The notes: a model not told the origin generated them from the letters alone. Counted from the stretch's first letter, positions 18,530 through 27,018 are shown. The stretch: DNA of 64,000 nt from Paenibacillus rhizovicinus (GCF_010365285.1 NZ_CP048286.1:5568001-5632000), one strand, 5' to 3'. Program-made: numbers and translations.

Positions 18530-19093
18530 ATGTCTGAAATTGCGATTATCGGAGCAGGACCCGCTGGCGGAAGCGCAGCATTGTTCGCGGCGAAGGCCGG
18601 CAAGCAAACGCTGCTGATCGACAGCGACCAAAGCATCACGAAGAAAGCTTGGATCGAGAACCATTACGGCGTGCCTGAAATCAAAGGGCCGGATCTCGTC
18701 GAGATCGGCATTCAGCAAGCGAAGAAATTCGGCGCTGAATACGTACAAGCCAAGGTGACGGAAATCGCCAAAACGGACGACGGCTTCACGATCTCCACCG
18801 AAGCGGGCGATTCGTACCAAGCCAAACACGTCATCGTCGCATCGGGATTGTTCCTCGAATTCGCAGAGAAATCCGGTCTGCAAACGAAGCCGGGCACGGA
18901 GCCGCGGATCAAGACGATCCTTGAAGCGGACGCGCAAGGCCGCACGAACATCGAAGGCATCTGGGCTGCCGGCACATGTGCTGGCGTAAGCGTGCACACG
19001 ATCGTAACGGCCGGCGACGGCGCGAAAGTCGCGATCAACGTGATCAGCGAACTGAACGGCGCGCGTTACGTCGACCACGATCTGTTGAAATAA
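18530..19093 (+). CDS. Single-domain thioredoxin-reductase-like FAD protein
   Basis: A 187-residue protein related to thioredoxin reductase but only half its length. The FAD-binding start IAIIGAGPAGGSAALFAAKAGK is intact. It then passes directly to the C-terminal FAD motif IEGIWAAGTCAGVSVHTIVTAGDGAKVA. The NADPH domain and the redox CxxC of TrxB (normally about 315 residues) are both absent. It could take electrons from a separate partner or act as a flavin sensor. ATG at 18530 follows GGGAGGGA. It has its own promoter and a strong terminator, so it is probably monocistronic. Confidence 0.8.
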   Translation: MSEIAIIGAGPAGGSAALFAAKAGKQTLLIDSDQSITKKAWIENHYGVPEIKGPDLVEIGIQQAKKFGAEYVQAKVTEIAKTDDGFTISTEAGDSYQAKHVIVASGLFLEFAEKSGLQTKPGTEPRIKTILEADAQGRTNIEGIWAAGTCAGVSVHTIVTAGDGAKVAINVISELNGARYVDHDLLK

Positions 19094-19107
19094 TCTTCAT
19101 TCTTCTC

Positions 19108-19165
19108 CCTTTCTTCTTATGGCGCAGGAAGCTGCATAGCCATGGAAGAAAGGGTTTTTTTTTTT
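19108..19165 (+). terminator. Rho-independent terminator
   Basis: CCCTTTCTTC (19108-19117) pairs with GAAGAAAGGG (19145-19154), followed by eleven T residues. An inner ATGGC/GCCAT pairing extends the stem. Confidence 0.9.
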
Positions 19166-19264
19166 GCGCGGCGGGCAGGAAATCCCTGATGGGGGATGGA
19201 ACGTGTAACGTGACTAACGGCTTCCAACGCAACGCGGCAACTCTATCGAGAGCGGAGGGAAAGC

Positions 19265-20071
19265 ATGCAGCTGAGTCAAGCGCAAATCGACTTCTTCGAG
19301 ACGTTCGGTTTTCTCAAGTTTCCGCAGCTGATGGCAGATCGGCTGGATTGGATCATCGAGGAATTCACGCGAACGTTCCCGGAGCAGAACCGGCATGACG
19401 GAACGAAACGGACATGCGTCGTCCCGTTCATCGATCAACGGATGTCCGTGCTGATCGACGATCCGCGGATGCTGGCGATCGGCAAATCCTTGCTTGGCGA
19501 GGATTTCAACTACATGGGCAGCGACGGCAATTATTACACGGGCAACACGGGCTGGCACCGCGACGGATATCATGAGAAATACAAGCATTTGAAAATCGCC
19601 TTCTACTTGGACCCGCTCGATGCGGATACCGGCGCATTGCGCGTCATTCCGGGCAGCCACCGGCTGCGAGACAAGTACGGCGATGATTTGACGCTGCAAA
19701 TGCAGGACACGAACAAGACGTGGGATGTCGCCGGAGCCGATGTGCCCGCATACGTGCTGGACGTGACGCCGGGCGATATTCTGGTCTTCAACCACAACCT
19801 CTTCCACTCCGCATGGAACGGCAGCACGAACCGCAGAATGTTCACGATCAACATGTGCCAGCGTTATGCGGAAGCGGATATTCAAGAGCTGCGGGACTAT
19901 ATCGGAACCGCTGCGAGATTCTGGATCGACCGTGCCTTCTCCGACACGATGATGAACGAGGCGTCGCCGGAGCGGATGGTTCATCTGGAGCAGGTGATGG
20001 CCAACGACGGCCACTTGGCCGCGCTGAGCGCGAAGGCGCGATTGGAGATGGCGGAGCCTTCGCGGGGTTGA
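19265..20071 (+). CDS. Phytanoyl-CoA dioxygenase (PhyH) family protein
   Basis: A 268-residue Fe(II)/2-oxoglutarate dioxygenase of the PhyH family. The iron ligands are visible as H98-x-D100 (TGWHRDGYHE) and the distal H181 (FNHNLFHSAWNG). The 2-oxoglutarate-binding Arg is R190 or R191 (STNRRMF). The RVIPGSHR segment is typical. Bacterial members hydroxylate varied small molecules or sugars. The substrate here is unknown and the gene stands alone. The ATG follows GCGGAGGG, and a terminator follows at 20149-20192. Confidence 0.88.
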   Translation: MQLSQAQIDFFETFGFLKFPQLMADRLDWIIEEFTRTFPEQNRHDGTKRTCVVPFIDQRMSVLIDDPRMLAIGKSLLGEDFNYMGSDGNYYTGNTGWHRDGYHEKYKHLKIAFYLDPLDADTGALRVIPGSHRLRDKYGDDLTLQMQDTNKTWDVAGADVPAYVLDVTPGDILVFNHNLFHSAWNGSTNRRMFTINMCQRYAEADIQELRDYIGTAARFWIDRAFSDTMMNEASPERMVHLEQVMANDGHLAALSAKARLEMAEPSRG

Positions 20072-20080
20072 GGGGACCTG

Positions 20081-20122
20081 AGCGAAACTGAGCGAAACTG
20101 AGCGGTACTGACGGAACTGAGC
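20081..20122. repeat. Short 10-bp tandem repeat
   Basis: About four copies of AGCGAAACTG, the last two degenerate, directly after the PhyH stop codon. Confidence 0.7.
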
Positions 20123-20148
20123 AGGGCGGCTGCCGAAAGCGAGCAGCA

Positions 20149-20192
20149 AGCAAACAAGCCGGACCCAGGCATGGGTTCGGCTTGTTTGCTTT
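20149..20192 (+). terminator. Terminator of the PhyH gene
   Basis: AGCAAACAAGCCGGACCCA (20149-20167) pairs with TGGGTTCGGCTTGTTTGCT (20172-20190), a 19-bp stem with one wobble position. Only TT follows the stem. Confidence 0.75.
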
Positions 20193-20210
20193 ATGCGCCG
20201 GCCGCGCGGT

Positions 20211-20435
20211 TCACTTGCGGCCGCCGGCCCGTCGGCGCTTCGCTCTTCGCCGTGCAGAGGCAGTGTCCGCAACGCCTTCGGCAGCGGCTCCGCCTTCTGC
20301 GGAATTGGTCTGTTTATTGTTCTCCACCGTGTCCTTCGTGTTGTCGGTTCCGACGATGGGGAGAATATCCGCGTTCCCGAACAAAATCGTCCCGTTGTTG
20401 GTGACGATGATCGCGGTCCGAATCCAGCAGGCCAT
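20211..20435 (-). CDS. Possible small unknown protein
   Basis: A 74-residue reading frame (MACWIRTAIIVTNNGTILFG start, Lys/Arg-rich tail) inside the 540-bp stretch between the PhyH gene and the next lipoprotein gene. The NGTILFGNADILPIV stretch vaguely recalls small spore-germination proteins of the GerP type, but I cannot confirm this. The ribosome binding site is poor: an AAGG lies directly before the ATG. Upstream stops fix the start. The rest of the stretch (20436-20609) holds nothing I recognise. Confidence 0.3.
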   Translation of the reverse strand: MACWIRTAIIVTNNGTILFGNADILPIVGTDNTKDTVENNKQTNSAEGGAAAEGVADTASARRRAKRRRAGGRK

Positions 20436-20609
20436 CCTTCATCAGCGTCCTCGTTATCAGGTATGATCCATTGCTAGTCTAAGATATGACGGGGATGCGA
20501 AGCCCGAATTGGCACCTGTCCCGGCAGGCGCGGAAAAGCCGCGGACCGGGAAGATCGTTAGAACATTATGGAGTCCTCATTCGTCTAGGACGGAAAGGGG
20601 GGGCTCTAC

Positions 20610-21014
20610 ATGCGACAATTATGGGCAGTAATGGCCGTGTTCGTGCTGCTGCTGATGGGATGCGGAGAAGCGGGGAGCGGCGGAACAGCGTCGATAAACA
20701 GTGAAGCGACGCATAATCCGACCGCGCAGGAAATGCTGCAGGACAATCCGGATGCGGATTTCTTCCAGCTTGGCGACGTGATCTACGTCAATGCGGCGAA
20801 TATCGAATGGGTACAGGCCGAAGCGTTGAAAGCAGAGGAGAAAATAGATTCGATCGCGAAACAATACGTACAAGGCGGCGTCTTCGAAGACGGCATGGCC
20901 ACCAAGCTTCCGAAAGGCGCCGAAATATATAAGCCGGATACGCATGGATTATTGATTCTGATCGCCAAATGGGACGGACATGAAGTCCGGTATCTTGCAA
21001 TACTGGAGGGTTAA
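20610..21014 (+). CDS. Small lipoprotein of unknown function
   Basis: A 134-residue predicted lipoprotein with a hydrophobic start and a lipobox LLMGC (Cys near residue 17). The mature part shows no domain I know. The segment DFFQLGDVIYVNAANIEWV recalls small secreted proteins found near regulators. A GAAAGGGGGG ribosome binding site precedes the ATG. The stop is 4 bp before the start of the ParB-like gene, so the two are probably co-transcribed and perhaps translationally coupled. Confidence 0.7.
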   Translation: MRQLWAVMAVFVLLLMGCGEAGSGGTASINSEATHNPTAQEMLQDNPDADFFQLGDVIYVNAANIEWVQAEALKAEEKIDSIAKQYVQGGVFEDGMATKLPKGAEIYKPDTHGLLILIAKWDGHEVRYLAILEG

Positions 21015-21018
21015 ACTT

Positions 21019-21468
21019 ATGACACTGCCGCTGACGTTTACGGTGGAGGAAGCGATGGTTTTTGCCAAGCAGGATTGTTTGGAGGAATGGGTGCATCTGT
21101 TTCTGAAGACGATCGGGGGGAATGTTCCCTTCTCGGAGGGGCTTAAGCGGGAACGGAGGAACTGGGCGGGTCCCTTGCTGCTGCCGCTTCATGAACTGGA
21201 ACGCTGCTGCGGGCCGGAGCCGGAGATGGAATTTTATACGCCGGCGGAGAGTTGGGATGCGCATGTCGGCGAGCTGATTACCTCGCTCCGGGAGGGTTGG
21301 TCCAGCCCGCCGCTTATTGTTCAGGTTATCGAGGAAGGACGCCTGTCGATCAGAGACGGCAACCACCGGCATAAAGCGCTGCGCCGGCTCGGCGAACCGG
21401 CTGCCTGGGTGATTCTGTGGAATACCGACGGCGAGACGGATTTGGGAGCTTGGACCGGGGCACGTTAA
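21019..21468 (+). CDS. ParB/sulfiredoxin-fold protein
   Basis: About 149 residues. The segment PPLIVQVIEEGRLSIRDGNH followed by RHKALRRLG is the core of ParB-type nuclease/CTPase-fold domains, in which DGxHR binds nucleotide. The N-terminal part is unfamiliar. ATG at 21019 follows GGAGGG. The gene follows the small lipoprotein gene closely and overlaps the 3' end of a convergent lipoprotein gene by 4 bp. There is no parA, so a role in segregation is unlikely. The function is unknown. Confidence 0.65.
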   Translation: MTLPLTFTVEEAMVFAKQDCLEEWVHLFLKTIGGNVPFSEGLKRERRNWAGPLLLPLHELERCCGPEPEMEFYTPAESWDAHVGELITSLREGWSSPPLIVQVIEEGRLSIRDGNHRHKALRRLGEPAAWVILWNTDGETDLGAWTGAR

Positions 21469-21953
21469 TTGCTTTGTAGAATCGCGATCAGCTTCGCGCT
21501 TTCGGCTGCGGGCATGCGGCCGTACTTGCCTTCCGCGCCTTGCACGAACTCCAGGTGATCCTTCTGCGGCGAAATCCATACTTCGTAGAGCTGCGGTTCG
21601 TAAGAGGCGAGCGGATCCGTATTCTGAGTCAGCATCTTATAGTCCGGCGGGCGGGACATCGATACTTTGGCGTTCTCCCAATCGATCGCGGAGAGCGCGT
21701 TCATGATGACGGCAACGGTTTCCGTGTCTGTTACGGTTCTTGACGCTGCTTCTGTTAAGTCTTTCATCGTAATGATTTGAACCTGAACGTTGTCGTAAGC
21801 CAGTGTCGTCGGCGTCTGTTCGCCGACGGCTTTGTTCTGTGCGGCGTCGGCCATGGCCGACTGCGATTTGGGCGGTTCGCTTCCGCATGACGTTGCCAGT
21901 GCCAGTGCCAGCGTGATGACCAGTAAGACCCCGATGAAGGCGGGTTTGAGCAT
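21465..21953 (-). CDS. Small lipoprotein of unknown function
   Basis: A 162-residue predicted lipoprotein: hydrophobic start, lipobox LATSC (Cys near residue 23), then a Ser/Ala-rich spacer. The mature part ends KYGRMPAAESAKLIAIL and contains YEVWISPQKDHLEFVQG, as in small secreted proteins of Bacillota with no known function. An AAGGAGG ribosome binding site lies before the ATG. It is convergent with the ParB-like gene. Confidence 0.7.
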   Translation of the reverse strand: MLKPAFIGVLLVITLALALATSCGSEPPKSQSAMADAAQNKAVGEQTPTTLAYDNVQVQIITMKDLTEAASRTVTDTETVAVIMNALSAIDWENAKVSMSRPPDYKMLTQNTDPLASYEPQLYEVWISPQKDHLEFVQGAEGKYGRMPAAESAKLIAILQSN

Positions 21954-22093
21954 CTTGGATTCCTCCTTGGCAGCGCGGCGCTTGTCGTCGGCTGTCCCTG
22001 TTCTTGTCTACAGAAACGTTGAACGGCTGGAGAAAGTTGCAGGGGAGCGGGGCTTGCGGAGGAGGTTAGTACGGGCAGCAGCAATTAGTAGAC

Positions 22094-22139
22094 GCAAAAA
22101 CGCCCTTCCGGACTCCTGAATTCGGAGTCGAAGGGCGTT
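22094..22139 (-). terminator. Terminator of the stalk-domain gene
   Basis: AACGCCCTT..GGACTCC (22099-22116) pairs with GGAGTC.AAGGGCGTT (22124-22139). On the minus strand the stem is followed by TTTTT. Confidence 0.85.
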
Positions 22140-22146
22140 GCTCTTC

Positions 22147-22869
22147 TTATTTCGTAAAGTAAGCGTTGAATAGTCCGATTTGACTATTATCTACGGAATC
22201 CGTCGAGTATTGCAGCGTAATTTTATTTACATGCTGCACATCCAGGTTAATGTCCCGAGGAAACTCGCCAGCGACGATTTTCTGCTCATAGGCTTTGGTT
22301 CCGTCCAGCAGGATCGTCAGCTTGGATTCGGCCTTCGTGTTTTTGGATGTGTCGGTCAGACCCAGCTTTGCTTTAAAAGATTTATATTGACCATTCAACG
22401 GGAAGTCCAGCAGATTCCAAGCTTTGTCTTTGCCAGCCCATGCATCCACGTACATGGTAATGTAGCTGCTGTACTCGTTCCCGACGTTGTCCTTAATACC
22501 CTCTACGCTGTTTGCATTGTACTCAAATGAATTAGTGGAATATCCTTCTTGATAATTCATATTGTCGATCCCTTTACCGGGATAAACCAACGTTGCATTC
22601 TCTGCCTGTCCGATCCAGACGGTTTGGGTTTTCGCATCCCACTTAACCGGTTGGCCGAGCGCGTCCGCGACGAAACGAAGCGGGACGAAAGTGGTGCCGT
22701 TGTACGTAAAAGCTTTCTCGGACGGCGTCTTCGTAACCTTATTGATTTTGATGTTTTTGACGCTGTAAAACACTTCGATCATGTTACCGCCCGCCGCGTA
22801 GACCGCAGATCCCGATAAGACGGAACCGATCAATAATCCCGCAACAAGTCCTTTAACTTTGTCTTTCAT
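22147..22869 (-). CDS. Secreted copper-amine-oxidase-N (stalk) domain protein
   Basis: A 240-residue secreted protein with a signal peptide ending near SAVYA. A stalk domain follows (residues 35-90), shown by the hallmark TFVPLRFVADALGQPVKWD. The C-terminal half resembles an NPCBM-type carbohydrate-binding module (WNLLDFPLNGQYKSFKAKLG, KITLQYST). ATG at 22869 follows AAAGGAG; the longer reading from 23100 is not needed. It is divergent from an ECF sigma factor gene and could be one of its targets, although no shared promoter is proven. Confidence 0.8.
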   Translation of the reverse strand: MKDKVKGLVAGLLIGSVLSGSAVYAAGGNMIEVFYSVKNIKINKVTKTPSEKAFTYNGTTFVPLRFVADALGQPVKWDAKTQTVWIGQAENATLVYPGKGIDNMNYQEGYSTNSFEYNANSVEGIKDNVGNEYSSYITMYVDAWAGKDKAWNLLDFPLNGQYKSFKAKLGLTDTSKNTKAESKLTILLDGTKAYEQKIVAGEFPRDINLDVQHVNKITLQYSTDSVDNSQIGLFNAYFTK

Positions 22870-23150
22870 TCGTGAAACTCCTTTGTAATAAATTGGAACT
22901 ACTGATTCAATATCGGCGAGAACGGAGTGATTCTTTAGGACTATCATCCAAAAAAACCTGCGACGAGCGAACCTAACAAAAAATGCTTCTCTCTCGCTGC
23001 CGCTAAAGATTGCAGGAGAAATCAGCGAGTTTGCGCATGGGGCAGCCAACAGGCGGCCTTTTTCGGCCTCAGCCAGCCAAACTGATTTTATTTGGAACAA
23101 AGTGGAACTTTTCGGGCGGTGCGTTGTCTGTTTACATGGAGGTGAAACGA

Positions 23151-23696
23151 TTGGAGGAGGACTATCTTAAGCATCTCTCGCAGATCGGAGCCTATGATAT
23201 CGAACAGCTTGTTCATCAATATTGGCAGGACGTATGGCATTTCTCGTACGTCATGACAAGGCAGCACGATATGGCGGACGACATTGCGCAGGAGACGTTC
23301 ATACGGGCGTTTCGCGCGCTCCATACGTTCCGCGGGGAAAGCTCGGTGAAGACATGGCTGCTGAAAATCGCCAAGCATCTCACCATCAACTACAGGCGTT
23401 CGGCGTTATTTCGCAAAATCATCCTGTTGGATCAGGCGGGGCGGCATCGTTCCTCCCCGTCCGCGGAAGCGGCCTATTTCGACGCTCAATTCGCGGATCG
23501 AATATGGGAACTCGTCCTACGGCTGCCCGTGAAGCAGCGCGAAGTTCTCTTGCTGCACGCGCATTATCAATTGAAGCTTGAAGAGATGGCAAGGGTGCTC
23601 GGATTGCCGGAAGGCACGGTGAAATCCCGGCTGCACCGCGCCAGATTGAAAGTCGACAAGTGGCTGAAGGAGGCGGATGCCAGTGAATCCGAATGA
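23151..23696 (+). CDS. ECF-type RNA polymerase sigma factor
   Basis: A sigma-70 family protein of about 181 residues of the ECF class. Region 2 reads YWQDVWHFSYVMTRQHDMAD followed by DIAQETFIRAFRALHTFRG. Region 4 reads LPVKQREVLLLHAHYQLKLE then EMARVLGLPEGTVKSRLHRA. I place the start at TTG 23151 because GGAGGTG lies 6 nt upstream; ATG 23136 lies before that site. The 3' end overlaps the downstream membrane-protein gene by 20 bp, as expected for a sigma/anti-sigma pair. The upstream 280-bp gap is shared with the divergent stalk-domain gene. Confidence 0.85.
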   Translation: MEEDYLKHLSQIGAYDIEQLVHQYWQDVWHFSYVMTRQHDMADDIAQETFIRAFRALHTFRGESSVKTWLLKIAKHLTINYRRSALFRKIILLDQAGRHRSSPSAEAAYFDAQFADRIWELVLRLPVKQREVLLLHAHYQLKLEEMARVLGLPEGTVKSRLHRARLKVDKWLKEADASESE

Positions 23697-24321
23697 GCCG
23701 AAATGGTACGGACGACTGCGGCGGGGGCCTTTTCAGCAGGAGCGGCAGCCGGCGCCGAGTCACGTGCAGGCGATTATCGACAAGGTAACGAAAGGACGGA
23801 AGGAGCGGCGAATGTGGAAGCTGTCCGCAGCGGCGGTATTTATCGTAGTATTCGTTTTGATCACGGTATGGCTGCTATCGACGTTGGATCGGACGACCAG
23901 CGTCACCACCTCGGAACGGCACGACGTCTTTGCCGGCATCGAGCGAACCGATATTCCCGATTTTGCCACGGACCCGAATATCGAGGTGATGCGCGAATAC
24001 AAAGGAAACAATGACCGTTGGGCAGCCGAATATTACATCTACCGGACGAAGGACGACAACGACCGGCAAATACGCTGCTATGCCAAATACATTGGCGATG
24101 GGCCAAGTCCAACCGGGGAAGTACGCTATACGCTGAAGTCGGAAGACACGATCTACGGAAGCGCAACGATGAGCTACGGCAGCCCGCCCGAACAAGGGAT
24201 TTACAACCTGTCCTTCGGCAAAATAGCCGACCTCCCCGATCGCGCGACGCTGCAATTGCTGATGCAGTCGCCTAACGACACGCAATTCGAGTGGGTGACG
24301 CTGAATCCAGTGGAGCAATAA
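23677..24321 (+). CDS. Membrane protein, probable anti-sigma factor
   Basis: About 214 residues. A short cytoplasmic N-terminus is followed by one transmembrane segment (about 48-66, LSAAAVFIVVFVLITVWLL) and a 145-residue external domain. It overlaps the sigma gene by 20 bp, the usual arrangement for an anti-sigma factor. The zinc-type HxxxCxxC of ZAS anti-sigma domains is not seen, so the family is uncertain. AAGGAGG lies 3 nt before the ATG and 9 nt before a GTG at 23683, so the GTG is an equally good start. A bidirectional terminator follows. Confidence 0.65.
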   Translation: MPVNPNEPKWYGRLRRGPFQQERQPAPSHVQAIIDKVTKGRKERRMWKLSAAAVFIVVFVLITVWLLSTLDRTTSVTTSERHDVFAGIERTDIPDFATDPNIEVMREYKGNNDRWAAEYYIYRTKDDNDRQIRCYAKYIGDGPSPTGEVRYTLKSEDTIYGSATMSYGSPPEQGIYNLSFGKIADLPDRATLQLLMQSPNDTQFEWVTLNPVEQ

Positions 24322-24353
24322 GCCGCCACGGCGATGAATAGAGAGGTACGACA

Positions 24354-24402
24354 AAAAAAGCGGCAGCCGGCGTCTCATGGACGTTTCACGGCAGCCGCTT
24401 TT
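24354..24402. terminator. Bidirectional terminator
   Basis: AAAAGCGGCAGCCG (24356-24369) pairs with CGGCAGCCGCTTTT (24389-24402) with one mismatch, between convergent genes. Seven A residues on the left give a good T tract for the minus-strand GntR operon. Confidence 0.85.
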
Positions 24403-24423
24403 CAATTCTTCAATCCTTCTGCA

Positions 24424-25059
24424 CTACAGCACCAGAATCCGCGCTCCATACTCCAAATGCTCCACCATGCGCCGTTTGGCTTCCTCGCCTTCTCCGGCCA
24501 GAATCAAATCGAAGATTTCGAGATGATCCCGATAAGACGACTGAATGCGGTCATTATCCTTCCGGAGCACCTTGAGCGCCAATTGGAAGAGGCGATCCTG
24601 CAAATTTTCCATCATTTGCACCATTTCGGCATTATCGTACACGAGCGCGAGCCGCCGGTGAAAGTCCGAATCGGCATGCGTGAACGCCAAGTAATCATGC
24701 TGCTCGGCCGTCTGCCGCTGAAGCTCCAAATTCGCGCGAAACCAGGCGATCTCGTCCGGGGACAGCTTGCGGCTCCCCAGCTTGTAGACAATATGGCTTT
24801 CCAAGGCGATGCGGAAGTCGAAGAAGTCGCCTACGCGCTGCAGCGACAATTCCGGCAGGCTGAGCCCTTTGTTCGGCGCCAGGTTCAGCAGCCCTTCGGC
24901 GGCCAGCTTCTCCAGCGCCGCCCGAATCGGCGTCCGGCTCATCTGCAGCAGGTCGACCAGATATTTCTCCGTCAGCTGCTCGTTGTTGTTAATCGCGCCT
25001 TCCAGCAAATAGGCGCGCAGCTGTTCATAGGCTTTCTCTTTCAACGTTACCGGTGGCAT
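24424..25059 (-). CDS. GntR-family regulator, FCD/FadR subfamily
   Basis: A 211-residue regulator. A GntR winged helix-turn-helix (residues 5-70: KAYEQLRAYLLEGAINNNEQ, then SRTPIRAALEKLAAEGLL) is followed by an all-helical FCD domain. The metal/ligand residues are visible in DSDFHRRLALVYDN and the later YRDHLEIF. FCD regulators often sense sugar acids. The start lies inside the 3' end of the TIM-barrel gene (35-bp overlap), so the two form an operon. It is the best candidate to bind the TTGTATACAT boxes at 26025-26040 and 49098-49119. Confidence 0.88.
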   Translation of the reverse strand: MPPVTLKEKAYEQLRAYLLEGAINNNEQLTEKYLVDLLQMSRTPIRAALEKLAAEGLLNLAPNKGLSLPELSLQRVGDFFDFRIALESHIVYKLGSRKLSPDEIAWFRANLELQRQTAEQHDYLAFTHADSDFHRRLALVYDNAEMVQMMENLQDRLFQLALKVLRKDNDRIQSSYRDHLEIFDLILAGEGEEAKRRMVEHLEYGARILVL

Positions 25060-25879
25060 ACCTCAAATCCTCTTCTATAAAATGAACGGACCGCAAATAC
25101 GCGATGCTCTGTTCCAACCAGTCGCGCTCGGTTGCAATCGTATCCCGGACGGACTTCGCGTAAGGGGTCCATAATTCCAATATCGCATTGACGCCGGCCT
25201 TGCCGTTCGCCTCGATGATTTCTTTCAGCCCTTGAATATCTAAGCGGCCTGCTCCGGCAGGCGTGCCGAGTATCGTAAAGCCCATCATATGATCGACGCG
25301 CTTGATGTCGAAATCCTTGATGTGCAAATTGACGAGATACGGCGAAAGCGCGCGGATAACGTGATCCGGGGCTTCCAACGCGCCGAACGAGTTGACCGTG
25401 TCCAGGCAGCAGCCGACATGGCCGTGCCGAAGGTTCTGAAACAATTGTACCAGCTGTCCTGTCGTATGCAAGCCATGATTTTCGATAGCGAGCATGACAT
25501 TCGCGGCTTCGAAAGCCGGCAGAACCTCGCGGATCTGCGCTTCGGCGGCAGCGAGATCGGGCGTCGTCACGATCGTCCGGACAATGGAAGACCCGAGCAT
25601 GCCGGCGATGCCGAGATAGCGCAGCAGCAGCTCCGGCTCGCTTCCCCGCGTGCCGACTTCCAGCTCGACCCCGTGCTCGTCGGCGACCCGCTTCAACGCA
25701 AGGAGCTCACCGTCCGACATGGCATGCAAAGGCAAATTGTCCGCGATTTGAAGCAGGCCAAGCCCATAGCCGCGGGTCAGCTTGACCAGCGCTTCGGCGG
25801 TCAACGGCTGCGGCGGTGGTTCGTAGCCGGGAACGCCGACGGACCAAGTTAAGGTGTAGGTGCTGAGTCCGAGTTTCAT
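25025..25879 (-). CDS. Xylose-isomerase-like TIM-barrel protein (OiaC-like candidate)
   Basis: A 284-residue sugar-phosphate isomerase/epimerase-type TIM barrel. Metal-binding candidates are the Glu in VMLAIENHGLHT, the Asp in GCCLDTVNSFG, the His in YLVNLHIKDFD and the Glu in NAILELWTPY. This fold includes isomerases, epimerases and 3-oxo-isoapionate decarboxylase (OiaC). Its neighbours are a PGDH_C-type dehydrogenase (like ApnO), a Gfo/Idh/MocA dehydrogenase (like ApsD) and a GntR regulator, which makes the OiaC role attractive. This is inference from context. An AGGAGG lies 11 nt before the ATG. Confidence 0.8.
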   Translation of the reverse strand: MKLGLSTYTLTWSVGVPGYEPPPQPLTAEALVKLTRGYGLGLLQIADNLPLHAMSDGELLALKRVADEHGVELEVGTRGSEPELLLRYLGIAGMLGSSIVRTIVTTPDLAAAEAQIREVLPAFEAANVMLAIENHGLHTTGQLVQLFQNLRHGHVGCCLDTVNSFGALEAPDHVIRALSPYLVNLHIKDFDIKRVDHMMGFTILGTPAGAGRLDIQGLKEIIEANGKAGVNAILELWTPYAKSVRDTIATERDWLEQSIAYLRSVHFIEEDLRYATGNVERESL

Positions 25880-26024
25880 GGGGATACATTCCTCCTGACG
25901 GATATCCGCGCTCCCAAGTGGGGCGTTTTGCAGTGTCTTCGACGCCTGAAATCGGGCAGCTGTGCGGCTAGGTTGAGTTTAGCATAGCAGGATTTCCAAG
26001 CTGGGGCAATGAAAGATATATAAA

Positions 26025-26040
26025 TTGTATACATTTTGTA
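26025..26040. promoter_or_regulatory. Candidate GntR operator, two TTGT boxes 11 bp apart
   Basis: TTGTATACAT (26025-26034) contains the 8-bp palindrome TGTATACA and is followed by a second TTGTAT box starting 11 bp after the first. It sits in the divergent gap between the GntR/TIM operon and the ApnO-like gene, directly upstream of the -35 element. The same arrangement occurs at 49098-49119 before the GH140-like gene and nowhere else in the non-coding DNA of the window. Confidence 0.6.
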
Positions 26041-26069
26041 TTGAAGATGTTTTTATGATGAGTTATGCT
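26041..26069 (+). promoter_or_regulatory. Sigma-A promoter of the apnO-like operon
   Basis: TTGAAG at 26041-26046 and TATGCT at 26064-26069 have a 17-bp spacer. The operator boxes abut the -35 element. Confidence 0.55.
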
Positions 26070-26144
26070 AGTGGCATCATCCAAGCGGCATCATTCCAAC
26101 CGGAGTGAACCACCTTCATTTTTGATCATAAAGGAGCATGAACC

Positions 26145-27011
26145 ATGGGGAACGCGATTCAAAATAATGACGTATTAATCGCCGTTATCGGCGCAGGCGG
26201 CAAGATGGGGTGCCGGATTACGGATAATTTGAGGAAGACGGAGTATCGGCTTCTATTATGCGAACAGGCCGAATCCGGCATGGCGAGGCTGGCGGAGCGG
26301 GGACTGACGATCACGCCTAACGAGGAAGCGCTCGCCGTCGCCGATGTCATCATTCTCGCGGTTCCGGACGCGGTCATCGGGCCGTTGTCGCAGACGATCG
26401 TTCCGCAGCTGAAGCCGGACGCAACCGTCATTCTGCTCGATCCTGCAGCGGCTTACGCACAGCAGGTAGTGCTGCGCGACGATTGCCACTTCGTTGTCAC
26501 GCATCCGTGTCACCCGGCTCTGTTCGAAGAACAGGATTCGCCGGAAGCGCGCAAGGATATGTTCGGAGGCATCTCGGCGAAGCAGGATATCGTCATTGCG
26601 CTGCATCAGGGACAGGAAGAGAAACTGGCACTCGCCGAGAGGATCTGCATCGCCATGTTTGCGCCGGTGACGCAATGCCATCGCATTACGGTGGAGCATA
26701 TGGCGCTGCTGGAGCCGGCAGCGGCCGAGGTCGTTGCGGCGGCAGCGGCGTGCATCATGAAGGAAGCGATGGACGAAGTCATCCGCATGGGCGTTCCCGA
26801 AGCGGCGGCGCGTTCGTTCATGTTAGGTCATATCCAAATTCCGCTCGCCATCGCCTTCAACAACGTCAATCCGTTCTCCGACGCCGCGAAGATCGCGATC
26901 GAATACGGCTTCGAGAAGATTTTCAAACCGGATTGGAAGCAAGTATTCACGAAGGAATCGCTCGATGAAGTGCTGCGCCTGATGCTGCATTTGGACGAGA
27001 AGAAGGGCTGA
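26145..27011 (+). CDS. PGDH_C-type dehydrogenase (ApnO-like, D-apionate oxidoisomerase candidate)
   Basis: A 288-residue protein. An N-terminal Rossmann domain (VIGAGGKMGCRITDNLRK) is followed by ADVIILAVPDAVIGPL. The region HFVVTHPCHPALFEEQDSPE and a helical C-terminal domain (FMLGHIQIPLAIAFN) match the phosphogluconate-dehydrogenase C-terminal-like family. D-apionate oxidoisomerase ApnO belongs to that family. A ribosome binding site AAAGGAG precedes the ATG. It is followed after 7 bp by a Gfo/Idh/MocA dehydrogenase, and is divergent from the GntR and TIM-barrel genes. The apionate assignment rests on the combination of families; a related sugar acid is possible. Confidence 0.75.
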   Translation: MGNAIQNNDVLIAVIGAGGKMGCRITDNLRKTEYRLLLCEQAESGMARLAERGLTITPNEEALAVADVIILAVPDAVIGPLSQTIVPQLKPDATVILLDPAAAYAQQVVLRDDCHFVVTHPCHPALFEEQDSPEARKDMFGGISAKQDIVIALHQGQEEKLALAERICIAMFAPVTQCHRITVEHMALLEPAAAEVVAAAAACIMKEAMDEVIRMGVPEAAARSFMLGHIQIPLAIAFNNVNPFSDAAKIAIEYGFEKIFKPDWKQVFTKESLDEVLRLMLHLDEKKG

Positions 27012-27018
27012 GACGGAT

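Noticed and set aside
23100-23135. ECF-type autoregulatory promoter (GGAAC ... CGTTGT) upstream of the sigma gene.
   Set aside because: The spacing between the -35-like and -10-like parts is about 13 bp, shorter than the usual 16-17.
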